Positions 21,653 through 33,341 of a stretch of 62,201 nucleotides of DNA are shown piece by piece. Location of the stretch: NCBI GenBank assembly GCA_018057825.1, contig JAGPCY010000050.1, positions 1-62,201 of the forward strand, written 5' to 3'. Each line of letters begins with the position of its first letter. Position 1 is the stretch's first letter. Under the pieces are notes generated by a model. That model did no database searches and was not told the DNA's origin. It saw only the letters and a program-made list of their open reading frames with translations. Source of the stretch: Kofleriaceae bacterium (lineage in GTDB: Bacteria > Myxococcota_A > Polyangia > Haliangiales > Haliangiaceae). Both the position numbers and the translations under genes were made by a program.

Positions 21653-22998
21653 CGGCCGCGGGTGCGGATCCCGAGCCGCTGGATCATCTTGTAGATCGAC
21701 ATCCGATCGAGGCCGGCGGCCCGGGCCGCGGCCGACAGGTTGCCGTCGTGGGCATCGAACAGGGCGGTCAGGTAGCTGCGATCGAAGGCGTCCATCATCT
21801 GTCGCTTGGCGTCCTTGAACGGCACCGCGAGATCGACCGCGATCACCGGCGGCAGCTCGGCGGTCGGCACGAACCCCGGCACCTCGAGGGCCGACACCGC
21901 TTGCTCGACGGCGTTGCGCAGCTCGCGGACGTTGCCCGGCCAGCGCTGGCCCTCGGCCCAGGTCCGAAAGCCGGACGGCAAGGCCTGACCGCGCCCCGCC
22001 GGCAGCTCGGCCAAGAAGTGCTCGATGAGGAGCGCGACGTCGCCGATCCGCTCGCGCAGCGGCGGGACGTGGAGCCGAGCGACCGCCAGCCGGTAGTACA
22101 GATCGGCGCGGAAGGCGCCGCGGTTGACCTCGGCCGCCAGGTCGCGGTTGGTCGCCGCCACCAGCCGGACGTCGCAGGTCCGGGCCTCGGTGCCGCCGAT
22201 CCGCCGGACCCTCTTGGTCTCGACCGCCCGCAGGAGCTTGGGCTGGACGTCGAGTGGCAGCTCGCCGATCTCGTCGAGGAACAGGGTGCCCCCGGCGGCG
22301 GCCTCGAGGAGCCCCGGCGTGGTCTTGTGGGCGCCGGTGAAGGCCCCGGCCTCGTGACCGAAGAGCTGATCCTCGAACAAGGTCGCCGGCGTGGCGCCGC
22401 AGTCGAGGACCACGAACGGCCGCTCGCGCCGCGGCGACTGCTCGTGGATGGCCTCGGCCACCCGCTCCTTGCCGACCCCGGTCTCGCCGGTGACGAGCGC
22501 GGTCGCGTCGGTCGCCGCCACGCGGGCGATCGCGTCGAACAAACGGCGCATCACCGGCGAGGCGCCGATCATCCCGGCGAAGTGCGGCTCGCGCCACAGC
22601 GGCAAGAGGGCCGCGTCGGCCAGGGCCGCGAACCGCACCGCGCTGTCGCCGACCGCCAGCGTCGCGCCCGGCTCGATCAGCGCCTCGATGACCCGGACCC
22701 CGAACACCCGGGTGCCGTTGGTCGAGTCCAGATCGCGCAGGCGGTAGCCGGCGGGCTCGAGGGTCAACTCGCAGTGCAGCGCCGACACCCGGCGATCGGT
22801 CAGGGTCACGTCGGCCGGGCCGCGGCCGATCACGATCCGCGGCTGCGCCAGCTCGACCACCAGGCCGGCGTCGGGGCCGGCCACCACCTCGAACCGGCAA
22901 CGCCGCACCTCCAGGCCGGCCGGCCCGCCCGGGCGCTCGACCAGCCAGGTACCGCTCGCGACGTCGTCGGTCGCCGGGGCCACGCCCGACGGTAACAC
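21649..22998 (-). CDS. Sigma54-dependent transcriptional activator with N-terminal FHA domain
   Basis: A 449-residue enhancer-binding protein. The FHA domain at about 38-123 has the phosphothreonine-binding GRG, SALHC and STNGT motifs. The AAA+ core has Walker A GETGVGKE (171-178), the sigma54-contact loop GAFTGA (218-223) and Walker [11 protein letters not shown]. The C-terminus is a Fis-type helix-turn-helix ([20 protein letters not shown]). It should activate sigma54 promoters when its FHA domain reads a phosphothreonine, plausibly one made by the kinase encoded next. Two in-frame GTGs (22998, 22983) could start it; 22998 is preceded by a G-run resembling a ribosome site. It is divergent from the BI-1 gene. 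Confidence 0.92.
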
Positions 22999-23048
22999 GG
23001 GTCGCCCCCGGGCCGGCGACCGCGCCTTCCCGCGCCGCCGAGGTGCGC

Positions 23049-23054
23049 TACACT
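23049..23054 (+). promoter_or_regulatory. -10-like box, leaderless arrangement, BI-1 gene
   Basis: TACACT lies seven bases before the ATG at 23062, leaving no space for a ribosome-binding site. This is consistent with a leaderless transcript. Confidence 0.45.
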
Positions 23055-23061
23055 GCCCGTC

Positions 23062-23784
23062 ATGATGTCCTCCGCGCGCGTCATCCGTGGTGCGGTCGCC
23101 ACTCTCGGGGTGAGCGACCGCGTGTCCTTCCTCCGCCGGACCTACGCCCACCTGGGCGTCGCGCTCCTGGCCTTCACCGGGCTGACCGCTGGCCTGCTCC
23201 AGACCGAGACCAGCGCGCGCCTGTCGCTGCAGGTCCTGGGCAGCCCCGGCGGCTGGCTCCTGGTCCTGGCGCTGTTCATGGTCGCCGGCTGGGGCGCCCA
23301 GCGCCTGGCGTCGTCGCCGAGCTCGCGGGTCTTGCAGTACGCCGGCCTGGCCCTGGCGGTCACCCTCGAGGCGATCATCCTCCAGCCGCTCCTGTGGCTG
23401 GCCTACTACACCAGCAACTCGACGGCCGACTTCCGCGAGCTCGTGCTGTCGGCGGCGCTCTTGACCGGCGCGATCTTCGGCGGCCTGACCCTGACGGTGT
23501 TCCTGACCAAGAAGGACTTCTCGTTCTTGCGCGGCGCGCTGGTCATCGCGTCGTTCGCCGCCCTCGGGCTGATCGTGGCGTCGATGGTGTTCGGGTTCCA
23601 GCTCGGCGTGGTCTTCGTCGGCGCCATGATCGTCCTCATGGCCGGGTACATCCTGTACCAGACCAGCACGGTCCTGCGGTCGTTCCACCCCCAGGCCCAC
23701 GTCGCGGCCGCGCTCATGTTGTTCTCGACGATCGCGACCCTGTTCTGGTACGTGCTCCAGCTCCTCATGGAGCTGCGCCGCTAG
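23062..23784 (+). CDS. Bax inhibitor-1 (BI-1/YccA) family membrane protein
   Basis: A 240-residue inner-membrane protein with about seven hydrophobic segments. The family hallmark [13 protein letters not shown] near residue 193 corresponds to the YxxYDT region of bacterial BI-1/YbhL proteins, and the N-terminal [16 protein letters not shown] matches the first helix. BI-1 proteins act as pH-sensitive calcium leak channels or as modulators of the FtsH protease; which applies here is unknown. A second ATG at 23065 is possible. It is divergent from the FHA activator and 77 bases upstream of the MoxR gene. Confidence 0.92.
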   Translation: MMSSARVIRGAVATLGVSDRVSFLRRTYAHLGVALLAFTGLTAGLLQTETSARLSLQVLGSPGGWLLVLALFMVAGWGAQRLASSPSSRVLQYAGLALAVTLEAIILQPLLWLAYYTSNSTADFRELVLSAALLTGAIFGGLTLTVFLTKKDFSFLRGALVIASFAALGLIVASMVFGFQLGVVFVGAMIVLMAGYILYQTSTVLRSFHPQAHVAAALMLFSTIATLFWYVLQLLMELRR

Positions 23785-23847
23785 CGCCCGCTGACGCCGC
23801 CACCGCGGTCGTCGGTGGCGACGCTCCGCAACCCGCGCCGGGTCCGC

Positions 23848-23853
23848 TATACT
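23848..23853 (+). promoter_or_regulatory. -10-like box, leaderless arrangement, MoxR gene
   Basis: TATACT, five of six matches to the -10 consensus and rare in this GC-rich DNA, lies eight bases before the ATG at 23862. A leaderless transcript for the MoxR-DUF58-transglutaminase operon is likely. Confidence 0.5.
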
Positions 23854-23861
23854 CGCTCGAC

Positions 23862-24887
23862 ATGGTCGCCGTCGCCCCCGCACCGGCCGAGGTGCCCACC
23901 GCCAACGTGACGGCCGCGAACGGGCCGACGCCAACCGTGCCGACGGGAGACTTGGTCGCCGCGGTCCGCCGACTCGAGGCCGCGATCGCCACGGTAGTGC
24001 GCGGCAAGGCCGGGGCGATCCGCCTGGCGGTCACCACGCTCCTGGCGCGCGGCCACCTGCTCATCGAGGACATCCCCGGGGTCGGCAAGACCACCCTGGC
24101 CCGGGCGCTGGCGGCGGCCCTCGGTGGCACCTTCCACCGCATCCAGTTCACCAGCGACCTCCTGCCGTCGGACATCACCGGCGTGTCGATCTTCGACCCG
24201 GCGACCAAGACCTTCGAGCTGCGCCACGGCCCGATCTTCGCCAACGTCGTCCTGGCCGACGAGATCAACCGCACCGCGCCGCGCACCCAGTCGGCGCTCC
24301 TCGAGGCCATGAGCGAGGGCCAGGTCTCGATCGACGACGCCACCTACCCGCTGCCACCGCCCTTCATGGTCCTGGCGACCCAGAACCCGGTCGAACATTT
24401 CGGCACCTACCCGCTGCCCGAGTCGCAGATGGATCGCTTCCTCTTGCGCATCCAGCTCGGCTATCCCGAGCGCACCGTCGAGCGGGCGCTCCTGCGCGAG
24501 CGCGGCGGCGACGACCCGGTGGCGGCGCTGGCGCCGGTGGTCGATCACGCGGTCCTGGCCGCCGCCCAGCGCGCGGTCGAGCGGGTGACGATCGACGACG
24601 CGCTCCTCGACTACGCCTTGACGATCGTCGACGAGACCCGCAAGAGCTCGCAGCTCGCGGTCGGCGTCTCGACCCGCGGCGCCCTGGCCTGGACCCGGGC
24701 GGCCCAGGCCCACGCCCTGGCCGACGGCCGGACCTACTGCGTGCCCGATGACTGGAAGCAGCTCGCGGTGCCGGCGCTGGCCCACCGGGTCACGCTGCCG
24801 GCCGCCCACGACTCGCTGGGCCGCGCCCGGGCCGAGGCCGAGCGCGCGATCGCCGAGCTGGTCGCCCGGGTCCCGGTGCCGACCTGA
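23862..24887 (+). CDS. MoxR-family AAA+ ATPase
   Basis: A 341-residue MoxR ATPase. It has Walker A in [17 protein letters not shown], Walker B in [20 protein letters not shown], and sensor 1 in [20 protein letters not shown], all diagnostic of the family. MoxR proteins act as chaperones for von Willebrand/DUF58 proteins and metal-dependent enzymes. The ATG at 23862 follows a -10 box directly, and the longer frame from 23043 crosses the BI-1 gene. DUF58 and transglutaminase genes follow in tight order, the classic MoxR-DUF58-TgpA operon. Confidence 0.95.
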   Translation: MVAVAPAPAEVPTANVTAANGPTPTVPTGDLVAAVRRLEAAIATVVRGKAGAIRLAVTTLLARGHLLIEDIPGVGKTTLARALAAALGGTFHRIQFTSDLLPSDITGVSIFDPATKTFELRHGPIFANVVLADEINRTAPRTQSALLEAMSEGQVSIDDATYPLPPPFMVLATQNPVEHFGTYPLPESQMDRFLLRIQLGYPERTVERALLRERGGDDPVAALAPVVDHAVLAAAQRAVERVTIDDALLDYALTIVDETRKSSQLAVGVSTRGALAWTRAAQAHALADGRTYCVPDDWKQLAVPALAHRVTLPAAHDSLGRARAEAERAIAELVARVPVPT

Positions 24888-24902
24888 TGGCGGGAGCCGG
24901 CG

Positions 24903-26014
24903 ATGGCGACTAGGCGGCCGCGGGGATGGCAGCGGGTGTGGCGACGGCTGCGGCCGCCGCGCCGCCTGCGCTTCACCCGCGAGGGCAACTGGTTCGTGTT
25001 CCTGGCCCTGGCGGTCGGCGTGGCGGCGGTCAACACCGGCAACAACCTGCTCTACCTGCTCCTGGCCTGGCTCCTGTCGTTCATCATCGCCTCGGGCGTG
25101 CTGTCGGAGCTGACCATGCGCGGCCTGCGGGTCACCCGCCGGCCCGCCCCCGAGGTCTTCGCCGGCCAGCCGTTCTTGATGGAGATCGCGGTCGCCAACG
25201 GCAAGGCCGGCCTGGCGTCGTTCTCGATCGAGATCGAGGATCTGGTCGGCGGCCGGCCCCTCGACAAGAAGTGCTACTTCCTCAAGATCCCGCCGGGCAA
25301 GACCCAGCGCACCTCGTACCGCCACACCTTCGCCCGCCGCGGCGAGTACCACTTCGACGGGTTCCGCATCGCCACCCGGTTCCCGTTCACGCTGTTCCGC
25401 AAGTCGCGCGACACCGAGGACGGCGGCGCGGTCGTGGTCTTCCCGCGGCTGTCCCCGGTGCCGCGCCTGCCGCCGCGACCGCGCCACCTGGGCGCCGGGA
25501 CCAGCGATCGCCTGGGTCGCCACGGCGAGTTCTTCGGCCTGCGCGAGTACAAGGCCGGCGACGATCGCCGCACGATCCACTGGCGGTCGACCGCGCGGAC
25601 CGGCCGGCTCCTGGTCCGCGAGGTCCATGACGAGAGTGAGCGCCGGGTCGCGATCGTCGTCGACCACGCCGTGCCGCCCGCGGTCGCGCGGGCCCTGGCC
25701 GCCGGCGAGCGGCTGCGCGAGGACGCCGCGATCGATGACGCGGTCGAGCGGGCGATCGCGCTGGCCGGCAGCCACGCCGCCAGCTACCTCGAGCACGGCT
25801 GGGCGGTGGCGCTCTACGCCCGCGGCGCCACCGTGCCGCTCGGCCGGGGCCGCGGCCACCTGATCCGGATCCTGCGCGCGCTGGCCATCCTGCCGCCCGC
25901 CACCGACGCCACCCCCCTGCCGGCCGGCGAGGCCGCCCTCGACCGCGTGCTGATCGTCCCGCGCGGCGTCGCCGCCGGCGGCCGGCCCGGGGCCGACCAC
26001 GTGCTCGAGGCCTG

Positions 26015-26015
<1 letters not shown>
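24903..26015 (+). CDS. DUF58 domain-containing membrane protein
   Basis: A 370-residue protein. A basic N-terminus is followed by two closely spaced membrane segments at about 29-65 and then the DUF58 region. The signature [20 protein letters not shown] near residue 215 is present. DUF58 proteins adopt a von Willebrand A-like fold and are partners of MoxR ATPases. It begins 15 bases after the moxR stop and its stop shares one base with the next ATG (TGATG). Function beyond the conserved operon is unknown. Confidence 0.93.
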
Positions 26016-28186
<2,171 letters not shown>

Positions 28187-28330
28187 CGCCGTGACACCCG
28201 GCACGCGATCGGCTTGCCAATCTGGCGCGGCACCCGCGCGAAGTTGAGTGGTCGCGATCCGCATGTTAGCCATGGGGCTGGCCCTCGTCGCCGGCACCAC
28301 CGGCACCGCCCTTGCAAAAGGCCCGCTTCG

Positions 28331-30244
28331 ATGTCGATCCGCCCGCTGATCCTCGCGCTCGTGCTCGCCGTGCCCGCCGGCGCCCACGCGCAGAACAAGC
28401 TCAACGACGGCAAGATCGAGCTGACCCTCAAGCTGCCGGCCGAGAACGGCGGTAGCTCGTTCACGACGCCGAACACCGACTACCTGGCGCGCTACTTCAA
28501 CGTGTCGCGGTGCGTATGCGATACCGACAGCGACACCAAGGAGTACCGGATCGAGTACCGCTGGGTCGACCCGGCCCCGACCCCGACCCCGACCGAGCTC
28601 CTGCGCCCGTGGTCCGGCGAGGGCTGTAACGCTGCGATGGCTTCGACCCGCGACGCCCAGTGCCTCGATCACCCCACGTTCACGCCGGCCGAGCTGGCGA
28701 CGGTGAAGACCGTCGACTACGACGCCCGCGATCTCATGCTCCACGACGCGGAGCGCGCGGTCGGCTGCCCGAGCGCCGTGCGCGCCGTCCAGCACTGGGT
28801 CGTCACCCAGACCGGCAACGAGTGGGACGGCGAGGATCTGCGGTTCAAGCTGGCCGCGGACCTGAACGCCGACATGCTGGCGCCGCCGATCCCCGACGAG
28901 CTGACCTTGGTCCCGCGCGAGGGCGGCATCGTCCTGTCGTGGGAGGCCCTGAGCGACACCACCGACGTCCAGTACTTCCAGGCGCTGTGCTCCAAGGCCG
29001 ACGGCACCAAGGTCCACGACGAGCCGACCCACGAGGCGCGCTACGAGACCCCGACCATGATGTGCGGCGCGAGCTACGACTACGCGCTGCCGCCGGCCAC
29101 CGTCACCAACCCCGGCACCGAGCCGACCGCGGAGCTGCCGGCGGCCCTCGCCGCTCTCGACGAGGCCTTCGTGTGCGGGGAGGCCAGCGGCACCGCGCGC
29201 TCGATCACCCTCGACGAGCTCGAGGACGGGCAGGCCTACCGGGTCGTCCTGGTGTCGGTCGACCGGTCCCGCAACCTGTCGGGCGTGTACGTCGATCGGC
29301 CGATCACGCCCAAGCCGGTGACCGACCTGTGGGAGGTCATCCACGAGAACGATGACGGCGTGGCCGGCGGCTTCTGCGTCGCCCAGGTCGGTCGGGGCGC
29401 GGGCGGAGCCGGTGGCGCGGCGTTGATCGCGGTGGCGACCCTGGTGGCCGTGCGGCGTCGGCGCCGGCGCCGCGGCGCCGGCCGGGCCGCCCGCCTCCTG
29501 CTCCTCGGGCTCGTGCTCGTGCCGACGATGGCCTCGGCCCAGCCGACCTACTCGCCGTACTGGGAGGCCGACGACGACGACGAGGTCGGGGTCGCCGAGC
29601 CGGCGTGGGTGCTCGGCGCGCGCCTCGGGCCCTACGTGCCGTCGATCGACAAGAACTTCATGGCGCCGGGTCCCTACGCCCAGGTGTTCAAGAACGACAG
29701 CGTCATGTTCGCGGTCGACCTCCATCGGGTCTGGCAGCTCGAGTTCGGTCAGGTCGGCTTCGGCGGGACCGCCGGCTACTACACGAACTCGGCCCTGGCC
29801 TTCGAGGACGGCACCACCCCGGGCGATCCCGAGCGCGAGCGCGCCGACGACAACCTGACCCGGCTGTCGATCGTGCCGCTGCACCTGACCGCGACGTTCC
29901 GCGCCACGATCCTCGACGATCGCTTCGGCATCCCGGTCGTGCCGTACGTCCGCGGCGGCCTGGCCTACAACGTCTGGTGGATCAAGACCCCGTCCGACGA
30001 GATCGCGGAGGTCGACGGCGATCGCGCGCGGGGCGGCACGCTCGGCGTGGTCGGCGCCGCGGGGCTGGCGATCCGCGCCGAGCGGATCGATGCCGACGCC
30101 ACCGCGTCGATGCGCGACGGCGGGATCGAGCACGCCGGGTTCTTCGCCGAGGTCGAGGTCGGCTACGTCGACGGCTTCGGCGACAAGACCAAGCTGTCGG
30201 TCGGCGACACCACCTGGTTCGGCGGCGTGGCCTTCGAGTTTTGA
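28331..30244 (+). CDS. Fusion of a MYXO-CTERM-like anchored protein with an outer-membrane beta-barrel protein
   Basis: A 637-residue single frame. Residues 1-20 are a signal peptide ending in AHA. Residues about 25-350 contain fibronectin-like strands and paired Cys. Residues 352-385 look like a MYXO-CTERM sorting signal: a GFC motif, a hydrophobic helix and a run of seven Arg. A second signal-peptide-like stretch follows at once (RLLLLGLVLVPTMASA), and the remaining 235 residues are a beta-barrel ending in Phe, as outer-membrane proteins do. I recall separate adjacent genes in Myxococcus (MXAN_2561, MXAN_2562) with these two parts. Internal in-frame GTGs at 29444 and 29450 could start the barrel alone. 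The stop overlaps truA. Confidence 0.8.
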   Translation: MSIRPLILALVLAVPAGAHAQNKLNDGKIELTLKLPAENGGSSFTTPNTDYLARYFNVSRCVCDTDSDTKEYRIEYRWVDPAPTPTPTELLRPWSGEGCNAAMASTRDAQCLDHPTFTPAELATVKTVDYDARDLMLHDAERAVGCPSAVRAVQHWVVTQTGNEWDGEDLRFKLAADLNADMLAPPIPDELTLVPREGGIVLSWEALSDTTDVQYFQALCSKADGTKVHDEPTHEARYETPTMMCGASYDYALPPATVTNPGTEPTAELPAALAALDEAFVCGEASGTARSITLDELEDGQAYRVVLVSVDRSRNLSGVYVDRPITPKPVTDLWEVIHENDDGVAGGFCVAQVGRGAGGAGGAALIAVATLVAVRRRRRRRGAGRAARLLLLGLVLVPTMASAQPTYSPYWEADDDDEVGVAEPAWVLGARLGPYVPSIDKNFMAPGPYAQVFKNDSVMFAVDLHRVWQLEFGQVGFGGTAGYYTNSALAFEDGTTPGDPERERADDNLTRLSIVPLHLTATFRATILDDRFGIPVVPYVRGGLAYNVWWIKTPSDEIAEVDGDRARGGTLGVVGAAGLAIRAERIDADATASMRDGGIEHAGFFAEVEVGYVDGFGDKTKLSVGDTTWFGGVAFEF

Positions 30245-31041
30245 TCGCCGACGCTACCGAGGAGCGCGTCGACCTGGGCGCGGGGCGCCGCCAGGTCCGC
30301 CTGGTGGTCGAGTACGACGGCACCGGCCTGGGCGGCTGGCAACGGCAGGACAACGCGCCGACGGTCCAGGGCCACCTCGAGGCCGCCCTGGGCCGCCTTC
30401 TCAACGGCCCGACGACGGTGGCGGGCGCGTCGCGCACCGACGCCGGGGTCCACGCCCTGGGACAGGTCGCCAGCTTCCGCACCGATCGGACGACGCCGCT
30501 CCACGGGATCCGCCGCGGCCTCAACTCGCTCCTGCCGCCGGGGATCGCGGTGGTCGAGGCCGCCGAGGCCGACGACGCCTTCCACCCGCGGTTCTCGGCC
30601 ACCGGCAAGCACTACCAGTACCTGCTCCTCACCCGGCCCGATCGCTCGCCGCGCTGGGCCCGGGTGGCCTGGCATCGCCGCGCGCCGCTGGACCTCGCGG
30701 CGATGACCGCGGCCGCCGCCGCCTTCGCGGGCGAGCGGGACTTCGCGGCGCTCCGGGCGGCCGGGTGCACGGCGCGCACGACGACGCGGCGCATCGATGA
30801 GGTCGCGCTGTCCCGGCCGAGCCCCGAGCTCCTCGCCGTCGACGTCCGGGGCAACGCGTTTCTGCGCAACATGGTGCGGATCCTGGTCGGGACCCTGATC
30901 GACGTCGGCGAAGGACGCCTGTCGCCGGGTCAGATCCCTGAAATCCTTGCCAGCCTCGACCGGACCCGGGCCGGCCAGACCGCCCCCGCCCACGGCCTGA
31001 CCCTGGTGTCGGTCGGCTACGGCGGCCGTCGTGTAAGCTAG
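30241..31041 (+). CDS. truA: tRNA pseudouridine(38-40) synthase
   Basis: A 266-residue pseudouridine synthase. The catalytic Asp lies in ASRTDAGVHALGQVASF, and the substrate-binding segments GERDFAALRAAG and FLRNMVRILVGTLIDVG are typical of TruA. It isomerises uridines 38-40 in tRNA anticodon arms. The start is TTG at 30241, overlapping the upstream stop in a TTGA junction; no ATG or GTG in frame keeps the conserved N-terminal VRLVVEYDGTGLGGWQ complete. The rare start and overlap suggest expression by coupling to the barrel gene. Confidence 0.95.
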   Translation: MIADATEERVDLGAGRRQVRLVVEYDGTGLGGWQRQDNAPTVQGHLEAALGRLLNGPTTVAGASRTDAGVHALGQVASFRTDRTTPLHGIRRGLNSLLPPGIAVVEAAEADDAFHPRFSATGKHYQYLLLTRPDRSPRWARVAWHRRAPLDLAAMTAAAAAFAGERDFAALRAAGCTARTTTRRIDEVALSRPSPELLAVDVRGNAFLRNMVRILVGTLIDVGEGRLSPGQIPEILASLDRTRAGQTAPAHGLTLVSVGYGGRRVS

Positions 31042-31072
31042 CGGCTCCCCCGCCGTTGAGGAAGCGCCCGCC

Positions 31073-31675
31073 GTGGTCTCGGAACCCGCCAGCGAGCTCG
31101 AGCTCGAAGAAGAAGCGCGGCTCATCCGAGCGGCCCAGGCCGGCCACCTCGACGCCATGCGCCCGCTCCTCGAACGCTACGCCTCGCCGCTGTACGCCGC
31201 GGTGATCCTGCCGCGGCTGGGCAACGCGGTCGCGGCCGAGGACATCCTGCGCGACACCCTGGCCACCGCGGTCGAGAAGATCGACCGCTTCACCTGGCAG
31301 GGCAAGACCATCTACCCCTGGCTCCGCCAGATCGCGATCAACAAGATCTTCGACCTGCATCGGGCCAACAAGCGCTCGCGCCGCCTGGCCGAGGCCGTGG
31401 CCCAGGAGCTGCCGATCGAGTCGGATCCCGACAGCTCGGCCGACGCGATGCTCATGGCCGACCAGGAGCGGGCCGCCCACCGGGCCCAGATCGCCTCGAC
31501 CCTCGAGCTCTTGCCCGAGCGCTACCGCACCGCGATCGAGCTACGCTTGATCGGCGAGCTGTCGCGCGACGAGTGCGCGCGCCGGCTGGCGATCTCGGTC
31601 GGCGCCTTCGACGTCCTCCTCCATCGCGCCGTGCGAGCGTTCCGCAAGCAGTTCGGCGACCGCTCCCCCTCGTGA
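31073..31675 (+). CDS. ECF-type sigma factor
   Basis: A 200-residue sigma-70 family factor starting with GTG. Region 2 spans about 22-90 (GHLDAMRPLLERYASPLYA; YPWLRQIAINKIFDLHR). Region 4 is LLPERYRTAIELRLIGELSR followed by a helix-turn-helix that is less typical (ISVGAFDVLLHRAVRAF). It heads a five-gene operon with four exported or membrane proteins. The next gene encodes a single-pass membrane protein that may serve as its anti-sigma factor. It probably controls an envelope response. The target promoters are not evident. Confidence 0.88.
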   Translation: MVSEPASELELEEEARLIRAAQAGHLDAMRPLLERYASPLYAAVILPRLGNAVAAEDILRDTLATAVEKIDRFTWQGKTIYPWLRQIAINKIFDLHRANKRSRRLAEAVAQELPIESDPDSSADAMLMADQERAAHRAQIASTLELLPERYRTAIELRLIGELSRDECARRLAISVGAFDVLLHRAVRAFRKQFGDRSPS

Positions 31676-31693
31676 CGTTCGTGCCGTGACGCC

Positions 31694-32320
31694 ATGACCA
31701 CCGACGCCCTCCCCCCCGACGACGACGACGACCTCTCGGTCCCGGCCCCCGACGCCCCCGACGCGCCCGGCGAGCGAGCCCGCGCCAAGGGCTTCGCCGA
31801 GCTGATCGACAAGGTCGTGGCCGGGCGGACGCCCGCCGCGGTGCCGGCCGAGGAGCAGGCCCTGCTCGAGGTCGCGACCGCGCTGCGGGCGGCGATGCGC
31901 CCAGTCGAGCTGGCGGCGGCGCGGCAGAGCGCGCTGGTCGAGTCGGCGCTGGCCACCGCGATCGATCGCCGGGCCGGGCGCCCGACCGGGGTCAGCGCCT
32001 CGCTGCCGGTGATCCCGCTGGCCGCGGCGCCGCGGCGGCGGGCGGCGCGCTGGGCGCCGTGGCTGGTGGCGGCGACGACCTCGGTCGCGGCGGCCGCGGC
32101 CTTGCTCTTGTGGCTGCGCGAGCGCGCCGCACCGCCGGCGCCGCCCCTGACCACCGCGGTCGCGCCGCTGCCCGAGACCGAGCGGTCGCGGCCGGCCGAC
32201 CCCCTGATCGGCGTGATCGAGCGCGATCGCGCCGGCGCCGCCCTCGATCGCATCGACGCCATCTACGCCGATCGCCTGACCGGCTATCGCGCGCGCCGGA
32301 TGGCGGGAGGTCGCCGATGA
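31694..32320 (+). CDS. Single-pass membrane protein, candidate anti-sigma factor
   Basis: A 208-residue protein. The N-terminal 115 residues are cytoplasmic, acidic at first (poly-Asp) and then helical (FAELIDKVVAGRTPAAV). One membrane helix lies at about 120-141. A C-terminal periplasmic tail of about 65 residues ends in an Arg-rich segment. No zinc-finger Cys/His motif is visible. Its position directly after the sigma factor and its topology fit an anti-sigma factor of the ASD-lacking kind, but this is inference. Its stop overlaps the next ATG (ATGA). Confidence 0.65.
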   Translation: MTTDALPPDDDDDLSVPAPDAPDAPGERARAKGFAELIDKVVAGRTPAAVPAEEQALLEVATALRAAMRPVELAAARQSALVESALATAIDRRAGRPTGVSASLPVIPLAAAPRRRAARWAPWLVAATTSVAAAAALLLWLRERAAPPAPPLTTAVAPLPETERSRPADPLIGVIERDRAGAALDRIDAIYADRLTGYRARRMAGGRR

Positions 32321-32895
32321 AGCCCCGCCGGACCGTCTTGGCGCTGGTCGCCGCTCTGGTCGCGTCGCCCCTGGTCGCCTGCGAGCGGACCGACGAACGG
32401 CCGACCGGCCGCGTGACCCAGGTGGCCTGTCCCGAGGACGCCATCGACGAGACCCTGATGATCGCCCTGGGCCAGGCCAAGAATTTTCACCACAAGGCCA
32501 AGGTCTACATGAGCGATGGCAAGCCCGACCTGGCGATCGCCGCGGTCAAAGAGGTGCTCGCGGTGCGCTTCCCGGCCGACGCTCCCGAGGCCGAGGACGT
32601 GCGCGCCGACGCCCGGGCGCTCCTGGCCAAGCTGCTCCTGGCCCAGGGCCAGCTCGACACCGCCATGAGCGAGATCGACGCCGCCCTGGCCGCCGCGACC
32701 CGCGAGTCGTTCTTCGTGGCCAACCTCTACACCGTGCGCGGCGAGATCCTCGAGGCCCAGGCCGCCGACGCCGACGCCGCCGGCCCCGCCGAGGCGACCC
32801 GGGCGCGCGAGCTGCGCCGCCAGGCCATCGTCGCCTACGACAAGTCGATCGCGATCAACAGCGCGCTGCAAGAGCGCCTGCTGGGGGCGCCGTGA
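32317..32895 (+). CDS. TPR-like lipoprotein in the sigma operon
   Basis: A 192-residue lipoprotein. The leader ends in PLVAC, lipidated Cys near residue 22. The mature part is helical with paired helix repeats typical of TPR (KAKVYMSDGKPDLAIAAVKE; LLAQGQLDTAMSEIDAALAA; LRRQAIVAYDKSIAIN). TPR lipoproteins mediate protein contacts at the membrane. It is flanked by ATGA and GTGA overlaps, so it is co-translated with both neighbours and is probably part of the same sensing complex. Confidence 0.8.
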   Translation: MKPRRTVLALVAALVASPLVACERTDERPTGRVTQVACPEDAIDETLMIALGQAKNFHHKAKVYMSDGKPDLAIAAVKEVLAVRFPADAPEAEDVRADARALLAKLLLAQGQLDTAMSEIDAALAAATRESFFVANLYTVRGEILEAQAADADAAGPAEATRARELRRQAIVAYDKSIAINSALQERLLGAP

Positions 32896-33341
32896 TCGCT
32901 CGACGCGTGCTCGGGGCGGCGGTGACCGCGGCCGCGGTCGTCGGAATCGTCGCCTGCGCCGGTCGACCGCAGCCGTCGATCGCGTGGAGCGAGCTCCAGG
33001 CCAAGCGCAACGAGATCACCGCGCTGTCGACCCAGATCCGGCAGTGGCGGCGCGAGGCCGGCCTGGGCGTCGAGCCCGACGCGGCCGCGGTCCTGGCGAT
33101 GGCCCGCACCACCGCGGCGTCGGCGGCGCGGGTGTGCACCCGGCCGGCCCCGGTGCCCGAGCGCTGCGCGGACGTCTGCGAGCTGGGCGCCGCGATCTGC
33201 GAGAACGCCGAGGACATCTGCGCGATCGCCGCCGAGCTCGGCGACGATCCGTGGGCAGCCGACAAGTGCGACAGCGCCAAGGCGTCGTGCCGCGAGGCCC
33301 AGGAGCGGTGCTGCGGCTGCGACCGCGCGGGGGCGCCGTGA
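32892..33341 (+). CDS. Cys-rich lipoprotein, first of a tandem pair
   Basis: A 149-residue lipoprotein with GTG start at 32892 (GTGA junction). The lipobox is IVAC with Cys22. A charged helical region is followed by a C-terminal domain of about 65 residues with ten cysteines: CADVCELGAAICENAEDIC, then a spacer and CDSAKASC, ending ERCCGC. The domain recurs in the next gene, so the two arose by duplication. It could bind metal or form disulfides. I do not recognise the family and cannot assign a function. Confidence 0.8.
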   Translation: MIARRVLGAAVTAAAVVGIVACAGRPQPSIAWSELQAKRNEITALSTQIRQWRREAGLGVEPDAAAVLAMARTTAASAARVCTRPAPVPERCADVCELGAAICENAEDICAIAAELGDDPWAADKCDSAKASCREAQERCCGCDRAGAP

